From NCBI GenBank assembly GCA_964035545.1, contig OZ037766.1, positions 9,247,722-9,311,721 on the forward strand: 64,000 nucleotides of DNA, given 5' to 3'. Shown one piece after another: positions 1 through 14,560 of the stretch. Position numbers and translations under genes: made by a program. Position 1 is the stretch's first letter. Every line of letters starts with the position of its first letter. Source of the stretch: Bugula neritina. Lineage: Eukaryota > Bryozoa > Gymnolaemata > Cheilostomatida > Bugulidae. The notes below the pieces were generated by a model. The model was not told the origin of the DNA. It worked only from the letters and a program-made list of their open reading frames with translations, and did no database searches.

Positions 1-3000
1 GTGATATTAGTGATTGAAGATATCAACTAGTAGCTAATATAATTAATTTGTGAGTAGAGTGATAACATATCCTAGAAATATATTGAATAGAATGGAGTTG
101 GTCAGACTTTTTATAATATGAGCCTGTCATAGCAAATCACTCATCTAAACTTACATAACCGTTGGAAAATGGCAAAAACAGCTACATTTACTGGTTAAGT
201 TGTCCTAAAACATGATACACATCAATTGTAAATGCAATTGAGCTAATTGTTAGTTGAATCACAATTCGAAATAAAAATAAAACCAGCGAGAAGTCTCAGC
301 ACCATTTTCCAATGATTGCACAAAATTTCCACCCAACATTTAACATTACAACTAAGGATAGATATTGAAAATGTACAAAGAAGTGTGCAGACACTGCAGA
401 CATCAGAATAGGACAAGACAACTCCAAATTATTTTATCTATGATTAGCCATACAAGCTATGTACAGCAGAACATGGTAAGGTGGACAATTCCAATTCATA
501 TAAATATGTGCAAGTACAATAGAAGAGATACTTTAGCAATTATGATACAAATATACTTTCTCTAGTAAATTATCATGCACATCATTAGCCATTTCAGCAA
601 TAAATTGTAGTAATTTTAAAAACATACCTCAAGACGAATGGTCAAGTCTTGAAAACATCCCAATGGTCTAAAATGAATGGAATTTGACTGAAAAGGGTGA
701 ATATGAGGGAATAATTAGGCAATAATCAAATTGCATTATATAGCACTTGGCGTAGTGACTAAGTAATTAATAACTAATAACTGGATGTGGGAAATCACTC
801 ACCTGAATTGATTTCTTTGACAGAGTTAAGGCAGTTCATAATCCTTATTATATGGTGTGATTATTATAAGCTGTGAGGAAGGAATCATTAAATTAAACTG
901 ATTTGGGAGCAGCCGGATATTCAGATTATTAGTTGCAAAAGACAGCGATATATGTTATATAACTGAAAGCAAATGAGTGTGCTTTTGCGCTGCTAAAATA
1001 CCGATTTTTGGTTTTCAAACTCTGTCATCATTTTTAATATTACAGAAATTGAATAATAAGTTCTCATGGCTAAACTCTACAGTTTTGCAATAATAAACAG
1101 TAATGTTAATGGAACCTTTTTATTTTCAGCTGCATATACATTGTTTTTGAAAAAAGAAAACAACTCTAAATAATAGATAATGTATATTCTGGCAAGCAGC
1201 TTTATAGAAAGATAGGCACTGGAAACAAATTTTGTCTTTTTTTGTCGATGTAGATGACTAAAAATTTTTATAGCTTTAGTAGTATAGCCATTGTCAAAAT
1301 GTTCAGCTGGTTTCTTATAGTTTTGTAAACATAAGGCAGTGCCTTTGATATAAGCATTATAAAAATTGCTGAAACACCTTAAAAGAGAACCCACTTTATT
1401 AACAATTTATACACATTGAACAGCATATGCTAATTGTGGAGCCAACTAATTTATTGGGACAACTTAAATAGTTTCAGAAAAATTCATATTACTTTGAAAC
1501 AGGGGGCACTTCATGACACACAAAAAACAAATGGTTTGTGCAGAATTTTGACACTATGGCATTAGTGCAACATTTTCCCTACCAAAATGTTTATTGCTAA
1601 TGAACAGCCCCGCTACATTTTTATATCTGTTTTTACTTCAACTTGTTACAAAACTTAATACAATTTTGGGAGTAAAAATCAATGAAATCTGTTGTCTGTC
1701 GTTGCATATCAATTGTAAAACTTTAAGTTTTCAAGAAAATTCACAAATACTCAAAGGTAAAAAAAATTTATTTGTAAAATGCATTAAAATATTATAAAAC
1801 CATTGATCATGGAGGTTAGGGTACGAGATACTATTCTAATAAAAGAGAACTAACTTTTTGCTAAAAAAGAAAACTAGTCTTAACATTGTTAAATTGTTCA
1901 AATGCAAATTTGCAGATGAATATGGAAATGACAGCAAAACACGTACTTTTGATGACAGACCAGTTAACTCTGTGGCTGCATTTTAATGTATATACTGTGT
2001 CCATAAGATCCAACATGGTACAACATGGTACTTTGAATAAATTTCATTGAATAACCTTATTAACATGTTGAATAACATGCAACAGAGGGCTAAACTTCAG
2101 AAGTGGTTTCTTGATTTCTAATTGGAATTGAAGCATAAAAAGCATAACTTAAAGTATCACATTAAAACAGGAAAATGGGAGGTTCAAATTGGCAGACTAA
2201 ACAAAAAACTCTTAATGTTTTCATAGTAAGTCACAAGGAAAGCTATAAATTTTTCACCCAGATATGAACTGCCTAAATACTATTTGTTACTCACAGACAG
2301 CTATATATGAACATATATATAAGTCAAAAACTCAGAAAAGGCTTATTTGTTGGGATAAAAAGTTAATGACTTGATGCAGCATCACTTTTCCCCATTACAA
2401 GTATTCCAAGCTATAAACTTTAAAGCATTAATGCCAATTGATTGTTGCAAGCAAGTTCAATCAGTGCAAATACTACCCCCAATTAAAACTTTTTACAAAC
2501 TACAACAGTTTACAACCTTATGGTGCAGTCTTTATGATTAGCAAACATAAATTAGATCTGATAATTTCAGTTTAAAAATTACATCTTGGTGATCACTTAT
2601 AAAAAACTAGTAAATCATAGTAATAGACTGTTGTTTTCGTATGTTAGCAAAAACTCAAGCGATTATTTTGTATTTAATTGCAAAAGTAGAATATAACCAA
2701 ATCATATCAAGTATAATGTCTGATTAATAATACTAATTAATCAATTTGAAGGGTGGCCTAAAGCAAACACCTTGATGTACTGTTGAAAGAAAACAGCAAT
2801 AACAGCTGCTGTAGTAAAGCCACCATTTTTAATGACACTATCAGTTTTACTTTAGGCTCTATGAGTAACTTCTGGATCATGATTATTAATAAATTTGATA
2901 TTATAAAACTCTACAATTAGCATAGTATTATTATTTGTAATACTAAGCATTAGAAATAAGAGCCTGGGTGCAAGACTAAATCCAGGGGCAAGTAGTGGTG

Positions 3001-6000
3001 AGTAGAAAAATTTAATTTGAATAAAATATCAATAATAAAAATAACTAATATTATTAATAATATGTCATCACAGTTAAACTTAATACTTATAATATCAACA
3101 TGAATATGAAAATAAATATCAAAATTGCTATTAGTATTAGTATCAAAATAAATTTAACTACAGTTACTAATAGTAATACCAATATGATTAAGATTTAGAT
3201 TCTTAATATGATTTTCAATATCGTTATGAATATAATTCAAATTGAATAGCTAAACTATTTAGTATTCAACTTCTAACAACAATTAAAACACCGTTTAAGT
3301 TTAAAACCAAAATTACAATAATTCATTTTAACTTCAAGTAACCATCATTATCACGGCATCAGCATGGCATCACTTATTATATAGTGATTATCAACATCAA
3401 AATAAAAATGAATATCAATTTACCATAACCCTGTCCATTGTGAAAGACAAAGGACATTCACATTCAGTTAGACTTTGAGTTTCACATTGCTGTTGCATGA
3501 TGATGATTGCATTTGCTGTGATTGCAAAGCTCAAGCTGAGCCTGATGGTAACACTAACAGTAACAGTAAGTGCAATACTAACAGTAACACTGTCACCAAC
3601 AGTAACACTAACAGTAAGACTAAGTGCAACACTAGCGGCAAGTAAGTAACAAGATGACTAATCACCAAGACTAAGAGTAAGTTTAACAGTAACAGACAAC
3701 AGTAGGCGTAGCACAAGCTGAAGCTGCAAATTTAAACTATTGCATCATAGTCACTATGAGTATGACTATCGAATCATTATGATTATCATAATTCATACAA
3801 ATACAATTACAAATACATGCATTATGATTATGTTATTATAGTTTATAATTTATTAATAATTATTATTTCATCAAATTCAATTCACGTATTACTGTTAGTA
3901 TAAGTATTACTATTACTATTACTATTAGTATTACTATTAGTATTACTATAACTATTAGACTTATCACTTAGTATTAGATTTAGTATAAACTATAGTCAGA
4001 GGTTGAACTTTATGTCAACAAATATAAACTAACTGCCATTTTACGTAAATATCTACATCTATACCCACTATGACTTAAAGCTGATAACTTCGTTTTCAAC
4101 TTGAAGTTTTTAAGTATATCATAATATTATTGATATTCATATTGAATAATATTCATATTGCAGTGTTGCCATAAAACCGGATATGAAGCAAAATAGTAAA
4201 AATCGAATGTGTTTGGTGGAAACGCCGAAGAGTGGCATTTATAGCGATTACTTTTTCATGGGGAGAAAACCCTATAACCATTAATAAAATAATAAGACTT
4301 GTGAATTTGTAGTTGTCGCCACGGCATTGCGTTCGAGCATAATTCAGCAAGCTAGCAAGTTGCCCAGTGGGCAACTCTTAATACCAGACATTATGTTGTT
4401 GCTGCATCAATGTACAGGCACCTGGGCATGGTATATTGGTAATATGGTATAAAAAGTTAATAAGCTAATGATGAATGATATAATGCAATACTAATAGGAA
4501 TAAAGAATATCTGCTCACACTAAATACACAGAGTTCAATTTTATCCATTTTAAGTGATACTCAACAGTGATATATTTAACTGTTTACCATTTCTAACCTA
4601 TCTATAAAATTATTTTGCAATAAAGGGAAACTTGTTAATTAGTTATAATCAAGAAACAAGTAGGATTTGGTAAAGGTGGAGCAAAAATTTAGAGACTATT
4701 GAGGCAAGTAAACTTCCAGTTAGATGCAATAATGGAGATTTTTGAAGACACATTTCCATTAAATTGAAATGGCATTTTGTTGAAAGGTTTTACACATATT
4801 AATATACCAACATTTGCAAATATGTAGAAAAATATTGATACAACTGTTAAGCAATGGCTGAAGAGTGCTTCAGATTTTTTGCATAGTGCATTGTAATATC
4901 TCCATTACTGCACCTAGTTCTACATTTAAATTTCATTGCAGTTTAAACAGTAAAACACTTAACTTCCTTCATCAAATTTAATGTGTGTACAATCACGTGG
5001 CCCTTCATTCTGGCCCACTTCTGAACTTGGCCTTCATGCAAAGAAGTTGTCTACCCCTGCTCTATGGCGTTCAAATTACTTCGGTTTGAGAAATAGCTAC
5101 CCTGACAGTACGTAGAAGTGAAACTGAACGCGGCGCAGGCGGCAAACGGGACAGCCAAAATTGTTTATTTGATGTTGATAAATTAAATTATTTAGTCTTA
5201 GACTTAAGTAATTATTAAATAATGTCTTTTAGCAGTTTCAAATTGGATAAAATCATGATGATGACTATTGAAGCAAGATTTACGTAAAACTTAATTTACT
5301 TTTAGTTTTAGATTAAGTTTTACTTTTACTGTTTTACTTATACTTATAGTTATAGTTATACTTATAGTTAATGTTATACTTATACTCATACTGAGTTAAT
5401 CAGTTATAGTTATAGTTAATGTTATAGTTTTAGTTTATGAATTACAAATTACTATTAGTATTACTATTACTTAATAATAATTATCATAATTTAGATTATT
5501 ATAATCATAATTTAAATTGGAATCATTATTATAAAAGTTTAATAGTTATAGTTATAAACTTGAAGAAAAAGTGATAATCATAATCGTAATGTTGATGTAG
5601 CAGTCATATTAATACTAATGGCATATTAATATATGAATTTCATCATTGTGATTATAATTTTTAATAATAATATTAATATTAGAGTCCTACCAGCTAGGTA
5701 ACAAGTCAAACCAAGTCAACTGAAGTCATGGAATCATTTGCTCAAGTCAACATTAACATATAATAGACTCATGACTCTATGAGTCAAATAATTTACATTT
5801 CCTTCTAGTCATACTCTCTTGTTGCAATAAGATTATCCTAAACAAATTCTAAAATAGCTACTGTATGCAGTTTAGTGATATGTATTAATAAGTGCTTGCA
5901 CTATAGACTCTGTATCAGTATGTGATATTTAGTAAACTTAAGCCTGTCATTATGTTTTATTGATTCTCTAATCTCATTTTTCTTATAATACTAGAACCTT

Positions 6001-6009
6001 TGCAGATCC
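1..6009. other. intergenic AT-rich region without recognised gene
   Basis: I see no exon chain or recognisable protein domain here on either strand. Small open frames exist but lack splice context and similarity. Roughly 3000-4000 and 5280-5560 are low-complexity, degenerate mixtures of TTA, ACT and AAT triplets (runs such as tactattactattagtatta), the same class of sequence seen again at 15280-17750. The segment ends at the POLDIP3 start codon. A 5' untranslated exon of that gene may lie within the last kilobase, because an acceptor-like cag sits just before its ATG. Confidence 0.6.
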
Positions 6010-9000
6010 ATGGAGGATGTTAGAAATAAATTGGTTCAGTCTCGAAGGATTAAAGGTGATGCAAGAAGTGTCATTCGCCAGCATGTTGTTGAGAAATTTG
6101 GTGATTTAAGGGCTAGGCTAAAGCCAAAAAATGTTGTCATACATGGCAGTCAAAAATATCTAGGAAATCAAAGGTAATCTACAATCATATTTTGCAAATA
6201 AATGATCTTGCTGCTTAGATGAAACATTGGCACATTTGCGCAAACCTGCAGCAAAGAGAAAAAATATGTCCATGACTTTATTGCTGAACTTTTTAATCAC
6301 TACGTCTGACCGCTGCTCCTTGCTAAGTAAATACAATAACGAAATTATTGATTTCCTGATAGCTGAGAAGAGAGAATTCATTTTTCAATTGGATATTTCT
6401 TATTGAGCTGGGGTAGTGATAATTATGCAGTGGCGTGTAGTAAATTGGCTGTTTGGAAATGAAAATTTATTTTAATGGTATTAATTGATATTATGATTAC
6501 GCAAGGGAATAATAGACTAGAATATGAAGTTAAAAGCGAAGACATTGTGTTTTATCATTTGAAGTTTTATTGCCATAATATTTTTGCTATCACTAGAAAT
6601 CTTGATATCATGTGAGTCTAATCTAGATGATGCTTAGCATAATGTAAATGTATATTTTTCAATGTAAGAAGATAAAAAATTAGGTTTGCTTTCCTATAAC
6701 GAAGTTTTTTTTAAAAATCTATAAGCAAAAGGCTTTCAATATTTTTTTTATCCAATTAAATGTTAACTTGCTGGGAAGGAACAAATGAGTTTTAATTTAA
6801 GCTGAAATTGTAACCCGTGGTAATTCAAATTAGTAAGAGTTTTGATTTTAATTAATGTGATGACAATAGAGTTGTTCATTTAAGATTGGTTTAAAAATTA
6901 GTTTAGTTATTTATTAAAGTTTATAAAAATGATATAAAAGTGATTCTGGACACAATTTAAATTGTTTTTCGTTGTATGCATCCAATTACACCTTGCAGTA
7001 GTCTTTTCACTATATGGCTCTAATCCTGGAAAGAGACATGTGTGTGTATAATATATATAGCTATGGCATAGCACATCTATGAATTTATTATTCAGTTTAA
7101 CCAAAACATTTCATTGCATTGTAACAATGATTGTTGTGCACTGGCTTTACTAATGGCTAACTGTGTAATCAATCTACTTCATTTATAAGTTTACAATATA
7201 TATATATGATGAGTTTAAAATTTTATTGTTTTACCTGAGAGTGTCCTTTTCTTCTTATTCCAAATTTTAAACCTATAATTAGTAGAGATTTAAATAAATA
7301 TTTTTTGTTTGCATTTAAAGCAGTTGCTTTTTGCATTTTCTTTCTCAGTGTAAATGATTGATTGTTTCTTTGTCCCGTAACATCATCACCTCAAGGTTTT
7401 GCCTCTGGTTTTAGATTAAATCAGGGTGGTTTTAATCGAAATGCAAAACCAAAGCTGGTTTATGCCGAGGATATAAGCAACAAAAAAGTACACAAGAAAG
7501 CTAAAAACCATCAGGTAAATTCCTAAACACTAGTTTGTCATTGTTCTGTTTTTTTTCAACTGCCAACTTTGCCTGATAAGCATGACAAATGTTGCTGCTG
7601 TAGTGTAAAGCTTCTGCTTATGGGTTTTTCATTACCTTTTGTCTTATATATAGAAAGCATCTAACGGAAGTGTTACTGTTACCGTCTCGAGACATAGAAA
7701 TGAGTTCATGGAAGATAATGTTCAACCTACTGGTATACCTGCTCACATGAGACGGCAGCCTTCGCCACCACCACCGCGCAATGTCAGCACTGCGAGCCCC
7801 TTGCCAAGTCGACCAACTAAATCAGTTTTCAATAGACAAAACTCTGAGGATTTCTTTCGTGGGCGACCTCACCAGGAGTTACCTGCTTCGGAATACCATG
7901 AAAGGTCTCTGACACCACCAATCAGAAGATCTCATAGCTATAAATTATCCCCTTTCAAGAGGCCCGCAGCATCCCCTATACCATCCGACTACAACTGGGC
8001 TCCACCTAAATCATTGAGATACAATGACTATCATGATAATGAAAGGCTTCAATCTGGGAATTGGAGCAGGAGACCAGAGTTGACCATGGCTGACTTAGAA
8101 GAAGAATATAGAGGACACAACTGGGAAAGGGAGCGATCACCGCTAGACAACAGATACAGACAATCTCCACCTACTATGTACTCAAGGTTAAAATATATTC
8201 TGTTTTGACAAGCACACACACAGTTTATAATTGTAAATTGTAAAGATGCTTTGGACTCTTTTGACGAGCACTACTAGTTTAGTTTCAGAAAAAAATAAGG
8301 TTGTTTTTTGCATATTATTATCATTTAGACTAAACAGTTGGTCAATAATGAACCTGATTTTTAAGCTAAGAAATTAAGAGCATCACATTTTACACTGTGA
8401 TTGATATACCTGAACTTCTATGAAATGTATTGATATGGCTATAGAGTTTTAGCACCGACTTATAAGCCTCCAACTGTATTCAACTGCACTACATTGCAGA
8501 ATGAATTACCCAGTTGATGAAAGGTATCCGTTCCTCTCAGGAAGTTACTCATCAACTCATCCCTCTAATCTACGGATGGATAGAATGGACAGGACTCGAA
8601 GCTCTGCGCCCAACTACAGACCAGACTTGAGGGAAGTGAGTTTGTACTCGTATATCACAGAGATTTAATGTGCCACCAAATAGTAATGCTGCGAAACCTA
8701 ATGGTAATATTATTAAGTTGTTGTATTTTTGTATCAACGGTCATGCTGGATATTTTATATTCCATGTTTCTGTAGGGAGCTACAGATACAGCTAGAAGGT
8801 ATAGACTTCCGTCTCCCGAAGACAAGCCTATGGGTAGCCTGGTAGGGGAACCACCCTCCTACACTGTCAGGGTAACCAACCTCTCTACAGAGGTTTCCGA
8901 AGAGGACGTTGTTGTATGTACCTTTTCATTCTTCTATTTTTTTTAGAAAGCAGTAACAATTTGAAAAAAGAAGTCTATTAAAACCTGTAGAAGTGAGATT

Positions 9001-9954
9001 ATCTGTAGCATGTCAGTAAGGATGTTTTTATGGTATACTGATTTATGTATTTGGTTGCAGGAGCTGTTTAGTGATATTGGACCCTTGTTATCTGCTCGGT
9101 TAATTCAGAAAGGTCTTGCCGAAGTGACGTTTGTTAAGAAGAAAGATGCAATGACTGCTATTGAGAAATACGATAGAAGAGAGTTAGATGGTATTCCTAT
9201 GAACTTAAAGTTGATAGACCAACTTATGAATACTGCCAGGTGAGTGAATGGTGTGCACATTTATATAGCATAGTGTTCCATTCTGCCCTTGTACAATATT
9301 GATAAAACTGAATATTTAGTGAAGTCAGTCGTAACACAATGTTTAATGTTCATTTTTATGTATTTAGTTTTACCAACACTTGATCAATAAGGAAATTGTG
9401 CACTGTGTAATTAGATTCAACAGCTGTTTTATATCTGTTTTAAAAGTAAGATGTACTTGTTCTATAGCTCAATATACCTATTACATTATATCTTTTGTAC
9501 ACATTAAATTTTAGATCAGCAAGAAATTACTGAAATGGTTAGTACTAAACCCTGAAAAACCCTCCAGTCATTGTGCTAGCGGCTTTCTTGTAGTTTCTAA
9601 AATGCAGTAACACCTTGTAGCCTTTTGCTTGCTTTAAATCAATTTCCACACCTACCTTCCTCACAGCTTGAATATTGCAACTGTCACCTAATCAAAAAAT
9701 TGAATGAGTTAAACTTTAGCTTTGCAATCACCACTGCTTTAATAAATTGAATCACAGCAATATTTCTCATCAGTACCAAGTTTTATATGCTAATAACGGA
9801 GAAGGGTGACACATTATATTGTCTGCAGTATTTCAACTTGATTTGTGCTTGTAGCAGCCAGGGCAAAAAACAAAAGATGCCAGATAAAGAATTTGCCTAC
9901 CTTAATGGCAGAAGAGCTACTCATTCTCTCAGCAAGAAACCTAAATACAAATAA
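6010..9954 (+). CDS. POLDIP3: POLDIP3/SKAR-like RNA-binding protein (RRM), 7 coding exons
   Basis: Exons read as 6010-6173, 7415-7514, 7654-8186, 8500-8635, 8776-8913, 9061-9239 and 9855-9954; together 449 codons plus stop, all GT..AG and in frame. The N-terminus (MEDVRNKLVQSRRIKG) is basic, the middle (exons 3-4) is Arg/Ser/Pro-rich and probably disordered, and exons 5-6 encode an RRM from YTVRVTNLSTEVSEEDVVEL to about MNLKLID, including the RNP1-like AEVTFVKKKDA. In vertebrates this family (human about 421 aa) links mRNA splicing/export (exon junction, TREX) with S6K1 signalling and binds DNA polymerase delta; it is nuclear. The RRM order and the VTFVKKKDA core match POLDIP3 better than ALYREF. 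The last exon has a NAGNAG acceptor (tagcag at 9852-9857), so one Ser may be optional. The acceptor just before the ATG implies an upstream untranslated exon. A poly(A) signal AATAAA lies at 10096-10101. Confidence 0.88.
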
Positions 9955-11453
9955 TCACTTAGCCTTACTTGATGGATGCACACTGATTTCATAATCAAAT
10001 ATATATTTGTACAGAAAATTTGTTTTGATTGTATAAAGTAGAAACATGCATTGCTTCTTTTTAATGAAAAATAAGTTACTATGTAAACTTTTAAAAATAA
10101 ATGTGTTCTAATAAAATCACTATTTTATGTATATCTGATAGATTGAAAAGAGCTGTTAGAATCTGCTTGAACTGCTTGCATTGAAGGCTTTCAATATATC
10201 CAACTGTTGAGCAAATCCTCATGACTCAAGATATTGTAGAGCAAGTATTAACAAGAAAGCACACCAAAAGCAAAAAGCACATGAGACAAGGAACAGCGGG
10301 TGTTGATACAAAATAGCTTTTTTGGCTTATTAGCCCGATACATATTAGCATTATGTGCAATTAAAACGGTGATGTGGTGTTGGTTACTGCTACCTGAACA
10401 GGACAGAGTGGAGATAAGTGAGAATTGGTTGTAGCCAGATTCTCTTTTTGGTTCACTTAGCAGCAATAGTTTTATGACTTGCTCCAAACATTCCCCAGTG
10501 GATAGCTGTTGAGCCAAGTACACCTTTAAAATTGGTCCAAATGCTGTGATGCGCACCCAGTTTTTCTTAATTGTTTAGAAAGAATATATTTTTGTAGGAC
10601 AAGATTAAAAAAGTGTTGGGTGTAAAATGGGGTAACTTCAGCACACAAGCTTTCTCCAATAAATGCATCACTGTTGCTACTATTTTATGGGTGGAATTGT
10701 CGATTAACAATAAAGCCCTGAAAATTTTGAAGGAGAAAAAATGCGTTTTCAAGAAGGCACAACTCTTGATTAAAGTAGGGCTAACAGAGCAACCCTCTGT
10801 ATTTAATTTCTGTTCGGAATAATAGTGACAATGCCCTCATCATTTACAATGCAAACATACAAAAATCAGTCAACTTAAAATAATAGGTTGCATGTTTTAT
10901 CTCTGTCTATTTTCATAGGCGAGACTTTCAGATTAGCTTCAACCAAAACTGTTCTAGCTTTAACCTTTATATACAGTGTAATATATACATACATGCCCAT
11001 AGTTATATAATGCAGAGGATACTTGGCTTATAGGAGTTGCAGACCAACCAAGGAAATGTTTATTAGAGTATATATCACAAATTTATTGTACATCTAACAA
11101 GCGGTTGATTCTTGTACTTAACATGAACTCACAAAGTGGGTATGATTGAAAACGTAGCTACCATCAAATACAAATATTATGAGTTTAAAGTATAGATAAA
11201 TGTACATCAGTTTTACTATTGCTTTAATAACATAGTAATCACGATTAACTGCAAATAACAGTTAAGACAATAGCTGAAATATAATACATCATGTCTGAAA
11301 GCACAACCTAAAGATGCAATCAACATTATCAAACTCCCATAAGCTAACTACATTTGATCAGATGATACCCTTTACTTAGAGTGTTTAACCAAAATTCACT
11401 CCCTGATATTGCACACATGAACAAAGTCTTCTTGTCTAAAAGTTAATATTATG
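9955..11453. other. intergenic, between POLDIP3 and TOMM40 3' ends
   Basis: Convergent intergenic space. It should hold both 3' UTRs: a + strand AATAAA at 10096-10101 for POLDIP3 and, on the - strand, AATAAA at 11082-11087, about 370 nt past the TOMM40 stop. Two short open frames (near 10248-10556 and 10613-10822) show no family similarity and no splice context; nothing else is recognised. Confidence 0.55.
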
Positions 11454-14400
11454 TTAACCAGTGGAGAGACCAATTCCAGCAATGTACTGAGCTTTCTTCG
11501 GGTTCCCTTGACAGCAAAGGGTGAGGCTCATGGGAAGAGGTGTTAGTTTCTTGTCGATGGTGGTTGCTATGCTCAAGTTGCTATCTATCGATGCTAAAGA
11601 TTCAAAATAAAAACACAAACATTATAGGTCAGGTCACTGAGCATTTTATATATTATTACAAAGCTTGAGAGGTACGGAATCTACTCAGTAAAAGTATATT
11701 ATATTGGCTAGGTCCCAGGGCTAAATGGTACTTTTCAGAGTATACCTATTAGGTAAGAGTCTTAAAGAAGCCTAAGCTTCTCTAATGACACAAAATAGTA
11801 TGACTGAGTGACAGAAGACCTTGATATAAACTATTGAGAAAATGCGATATTTGTCAAGATGAGAAATTTAAATGTGTATAGAAGTATTATAGTCCCAATT
11901 TTATTCTACAACTTTTGTAAAAAAATGTCGTTAAATACACATTCAAGCAGATGACTCTGCTAATATCCAAATATCTTAATGTAGTCAATGCATTCTACAT
12001 TCCTATTGCCTCATCAACTTTTTTACTAGGCCACAGCAAAATCCTATTCATGAGAAATGAGTGTTGATAAATCCCAAGTTACCTTTAACTGTGCACTCGG
12101 CGTTGGGTATTTCAAAACTATAGGCCAGTGTGGCTGAACATTCACCAGCAGCACCTCTGCCTTCCAGTTCTACTCCGACAGCCTGGTGCTCATTCATCTT
12201 GTGGTAATACGAGGTGTGCACCGACATTTCTAGTGGAGATATTTGGGCGGTAGCAGACCAATCCTCACCTGCTTACAAGATAAACTCTTTCGATTAAGAA
12301 TTAAAAACTGTGTGCAAATTATGCGAAATATAACGATAAAAAAAAAATGTCAGTCTCACTATAATACAATGTAAAATTACTGTTTAGTCATTGAATTAGT
12401 CACAACTAACTATAAAACACAGACACTGTGCAGTAGGTAGTTACTGTCTGATATATACAACAAACTGAACCTTACCATTGTATTTCGCAACAAGTCCCCC
12501 AGATAGCTGACTGACCACTTGGCCCAAAGCTGGGTGCATTACTCTTTGAAAGAGAGCTTCAGCGCCTACAGCTAAATTAGGCTTCACGGCAAAAAGACAG
12601 TGGCCGATGTATATCCCTGCAACAGTAGAGTGTGGGATCAGAGCTATTGAGGTTAGACAACAGGAGAACTACACAGCACAGATACGGCATATTTGACCTA
12701 AAAAATCCTAATTTGAAAAAAATTAAGAAAACACAACACATAAAAATGATTTAAAAAGAACATTTTGTGAGGCAACTCATTAAATTACTTTTAAATCGAG
12801 TCTTATAATAAAAAGCGCTAGTTTGTGAATAAATATATAATTTTTAAACTGCTTGACTAATCAAAATATAACGATTTCTAAAACAACCGCTTATCTAGAC
12901 GAATTTGGAAATCGGCAGTTTTATATAAATCAATGACAGTCATGTATTTCAAGTCAGCATCTCAGGTGAACAGGCCTACACATGGCACACACTCTTACCA
13001 GTTTGAGCTAAAAGATCTGGGTTTGCAGCAGTCAAAGACAGAGTACACTTTGAACCGCGGTAGTCTGTTCCCAGTTCCAGAGCAGCGAGTTCTCCATTCT
13101 GGTGCTACGTAAAAGGGGAGCATTCAATTGATTGCACATTGCTACTACAAATCATGTCATATTATCTTCATGTAAAATTATTAGTGACTTTACATGTTGA
13201 AAATAGACTTTTATTCAGTGAAAAAGACTAAGACCTGTATGGTGTAAAATTTAGATTTAGACTTAGATCTAGACAATAGGTGATTTAAATTTTAGAACAT
13301 ATTTTGGTGTCCCGATGATACAAACATTTATTAACATGGAATATCATATATCTATAATTTCCACCTTGAAAAAGATGCCATGAGGTTCCATATGTGGCAG
13401 CAGGTTAAAAGCAGACTAATTAAATTGGCAAATTCTGTATATTCAACTGTACAGAGCATGGGGTTTTCCTCAATAACTTTGAATGAATCTTATAGCACTG
13501 AAAGGTATAGAATATGCTGTGGAAAGTAAAGAAGACAGGTAAATTCGTAAGAAAAAAGAGTTACCTGGGCAATTAGCCTAGAACGAGTATTGCTAGTGAA
13601 GGCATGTAAACATTGCGCCGTGAGATTGCCCGAGGGGTCCATTTCTCCAGTGAGAATGGGGAATGTCTAAAATGAACGAGATATTTAGATGTAAATCACA
13701 CAAATGTTACAGAGTTTGATAAATAACTTTTACTAACTAAATCATCCTCAAAACTGCTCTACACAAACAAATATCCTTAAAAAATTGATATAAACTGTGC
13801 TTGACAATTGGGACTTCATGTTTATTTGATGGCAACAATTCAACACACCTCAGATTGAGAGAGTTGCTTCGTGCCGGCATAAGTAGCACCAAACTTGTAG
13901 GAAGACGGCTGCATGGCAGCGAGAGTAAAATTATGAGAGACTTGAAAATGGTGGCTGAGACCTTTGTTAAACACAGCACGGATTCCATCAAATGGCTGTG
14001 GCATCAACTCTACAAGGAGGCAAAGTATAATTGTGTCTGAACGATACAGAAGCATTAAAATAAAATGCAAAGCATATTATAAAATTTGGAACATCAAACA
14101 AACCTTACGGTTGGTTTCCTAAGGATACAGAGTCTTCAAAGCAAATTTTAGCTAACGAAACAAATTAGACTTTCATCCCCATAATATGAATCCTAAAGTA
14201 ATAATGTTATATGTTACTAGATAATAACTAAATGTTTATCAAGATTTTGACAGCCATACCTTTAACTTTGTGCAACTCATTCCAAGTACCAGGAAAACTA
14301 GGTAAGGATGAAGTGATTGTTCTAGGATCCTCTGCTATTGGCGACTCATTAAGTTTACTGGGTGTTTGAGATACAGAGTCTCCAGACGATGTGATTTCTG

Positions 14401-14560
14401 TTGGTTCAGTCGGCTTTAAAGCAGGAGAGTTATTCGAACCACCTAAGGCACTTTTTAAGGAGCTAAACAAACCTTCATTATGAGTATCGGGCTCTGACGC
14501 CTTTACAGTAAATGCTGGCCTCACCTGGGTAGGTGAATCTTGTGAAAATTTGTTCCCCAT
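11454..14560 (-). CDS. TOMM40: mitochondrial import receptor subunit TOM40 homolog, 7 coding exons
   Basis: Exons in transcript order: 14560-14260, 14009-13849, 13666-13565, 13104-12999, 12616-12476, 12268-12083 and 11593-11454; 378 codons plus stop, all GT..AG and in frame. Tom40 is the 19-strand beta-barrel channel of the outer mitochondrial membrane TOM complex, through which nuclear-encoded precursors pass. After a Ser/Thr/Pro-rich, poorly conserved N-terminus, the family block begins with FPGTWNELHKVKG, then GIRAVFNKGLSHHFQVSHN and SYKFGATYAGTKQLS. The chain ends with the typical beta-signal region QYIAGIGLSTG. Length fits the animal family (about 310-360 aa) with a slightly long N-terminus. 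The start is taken at MGNKFSQ; an in-frame Met exists just upstream, but an acceptor-like tag falls between them. Confidence 0.92.

Noticed and set aside
10248-10556. 102-codon minus-strand frame
   Set aside because: No recognised domain, no splice context, and composition like the surrounding DNA.
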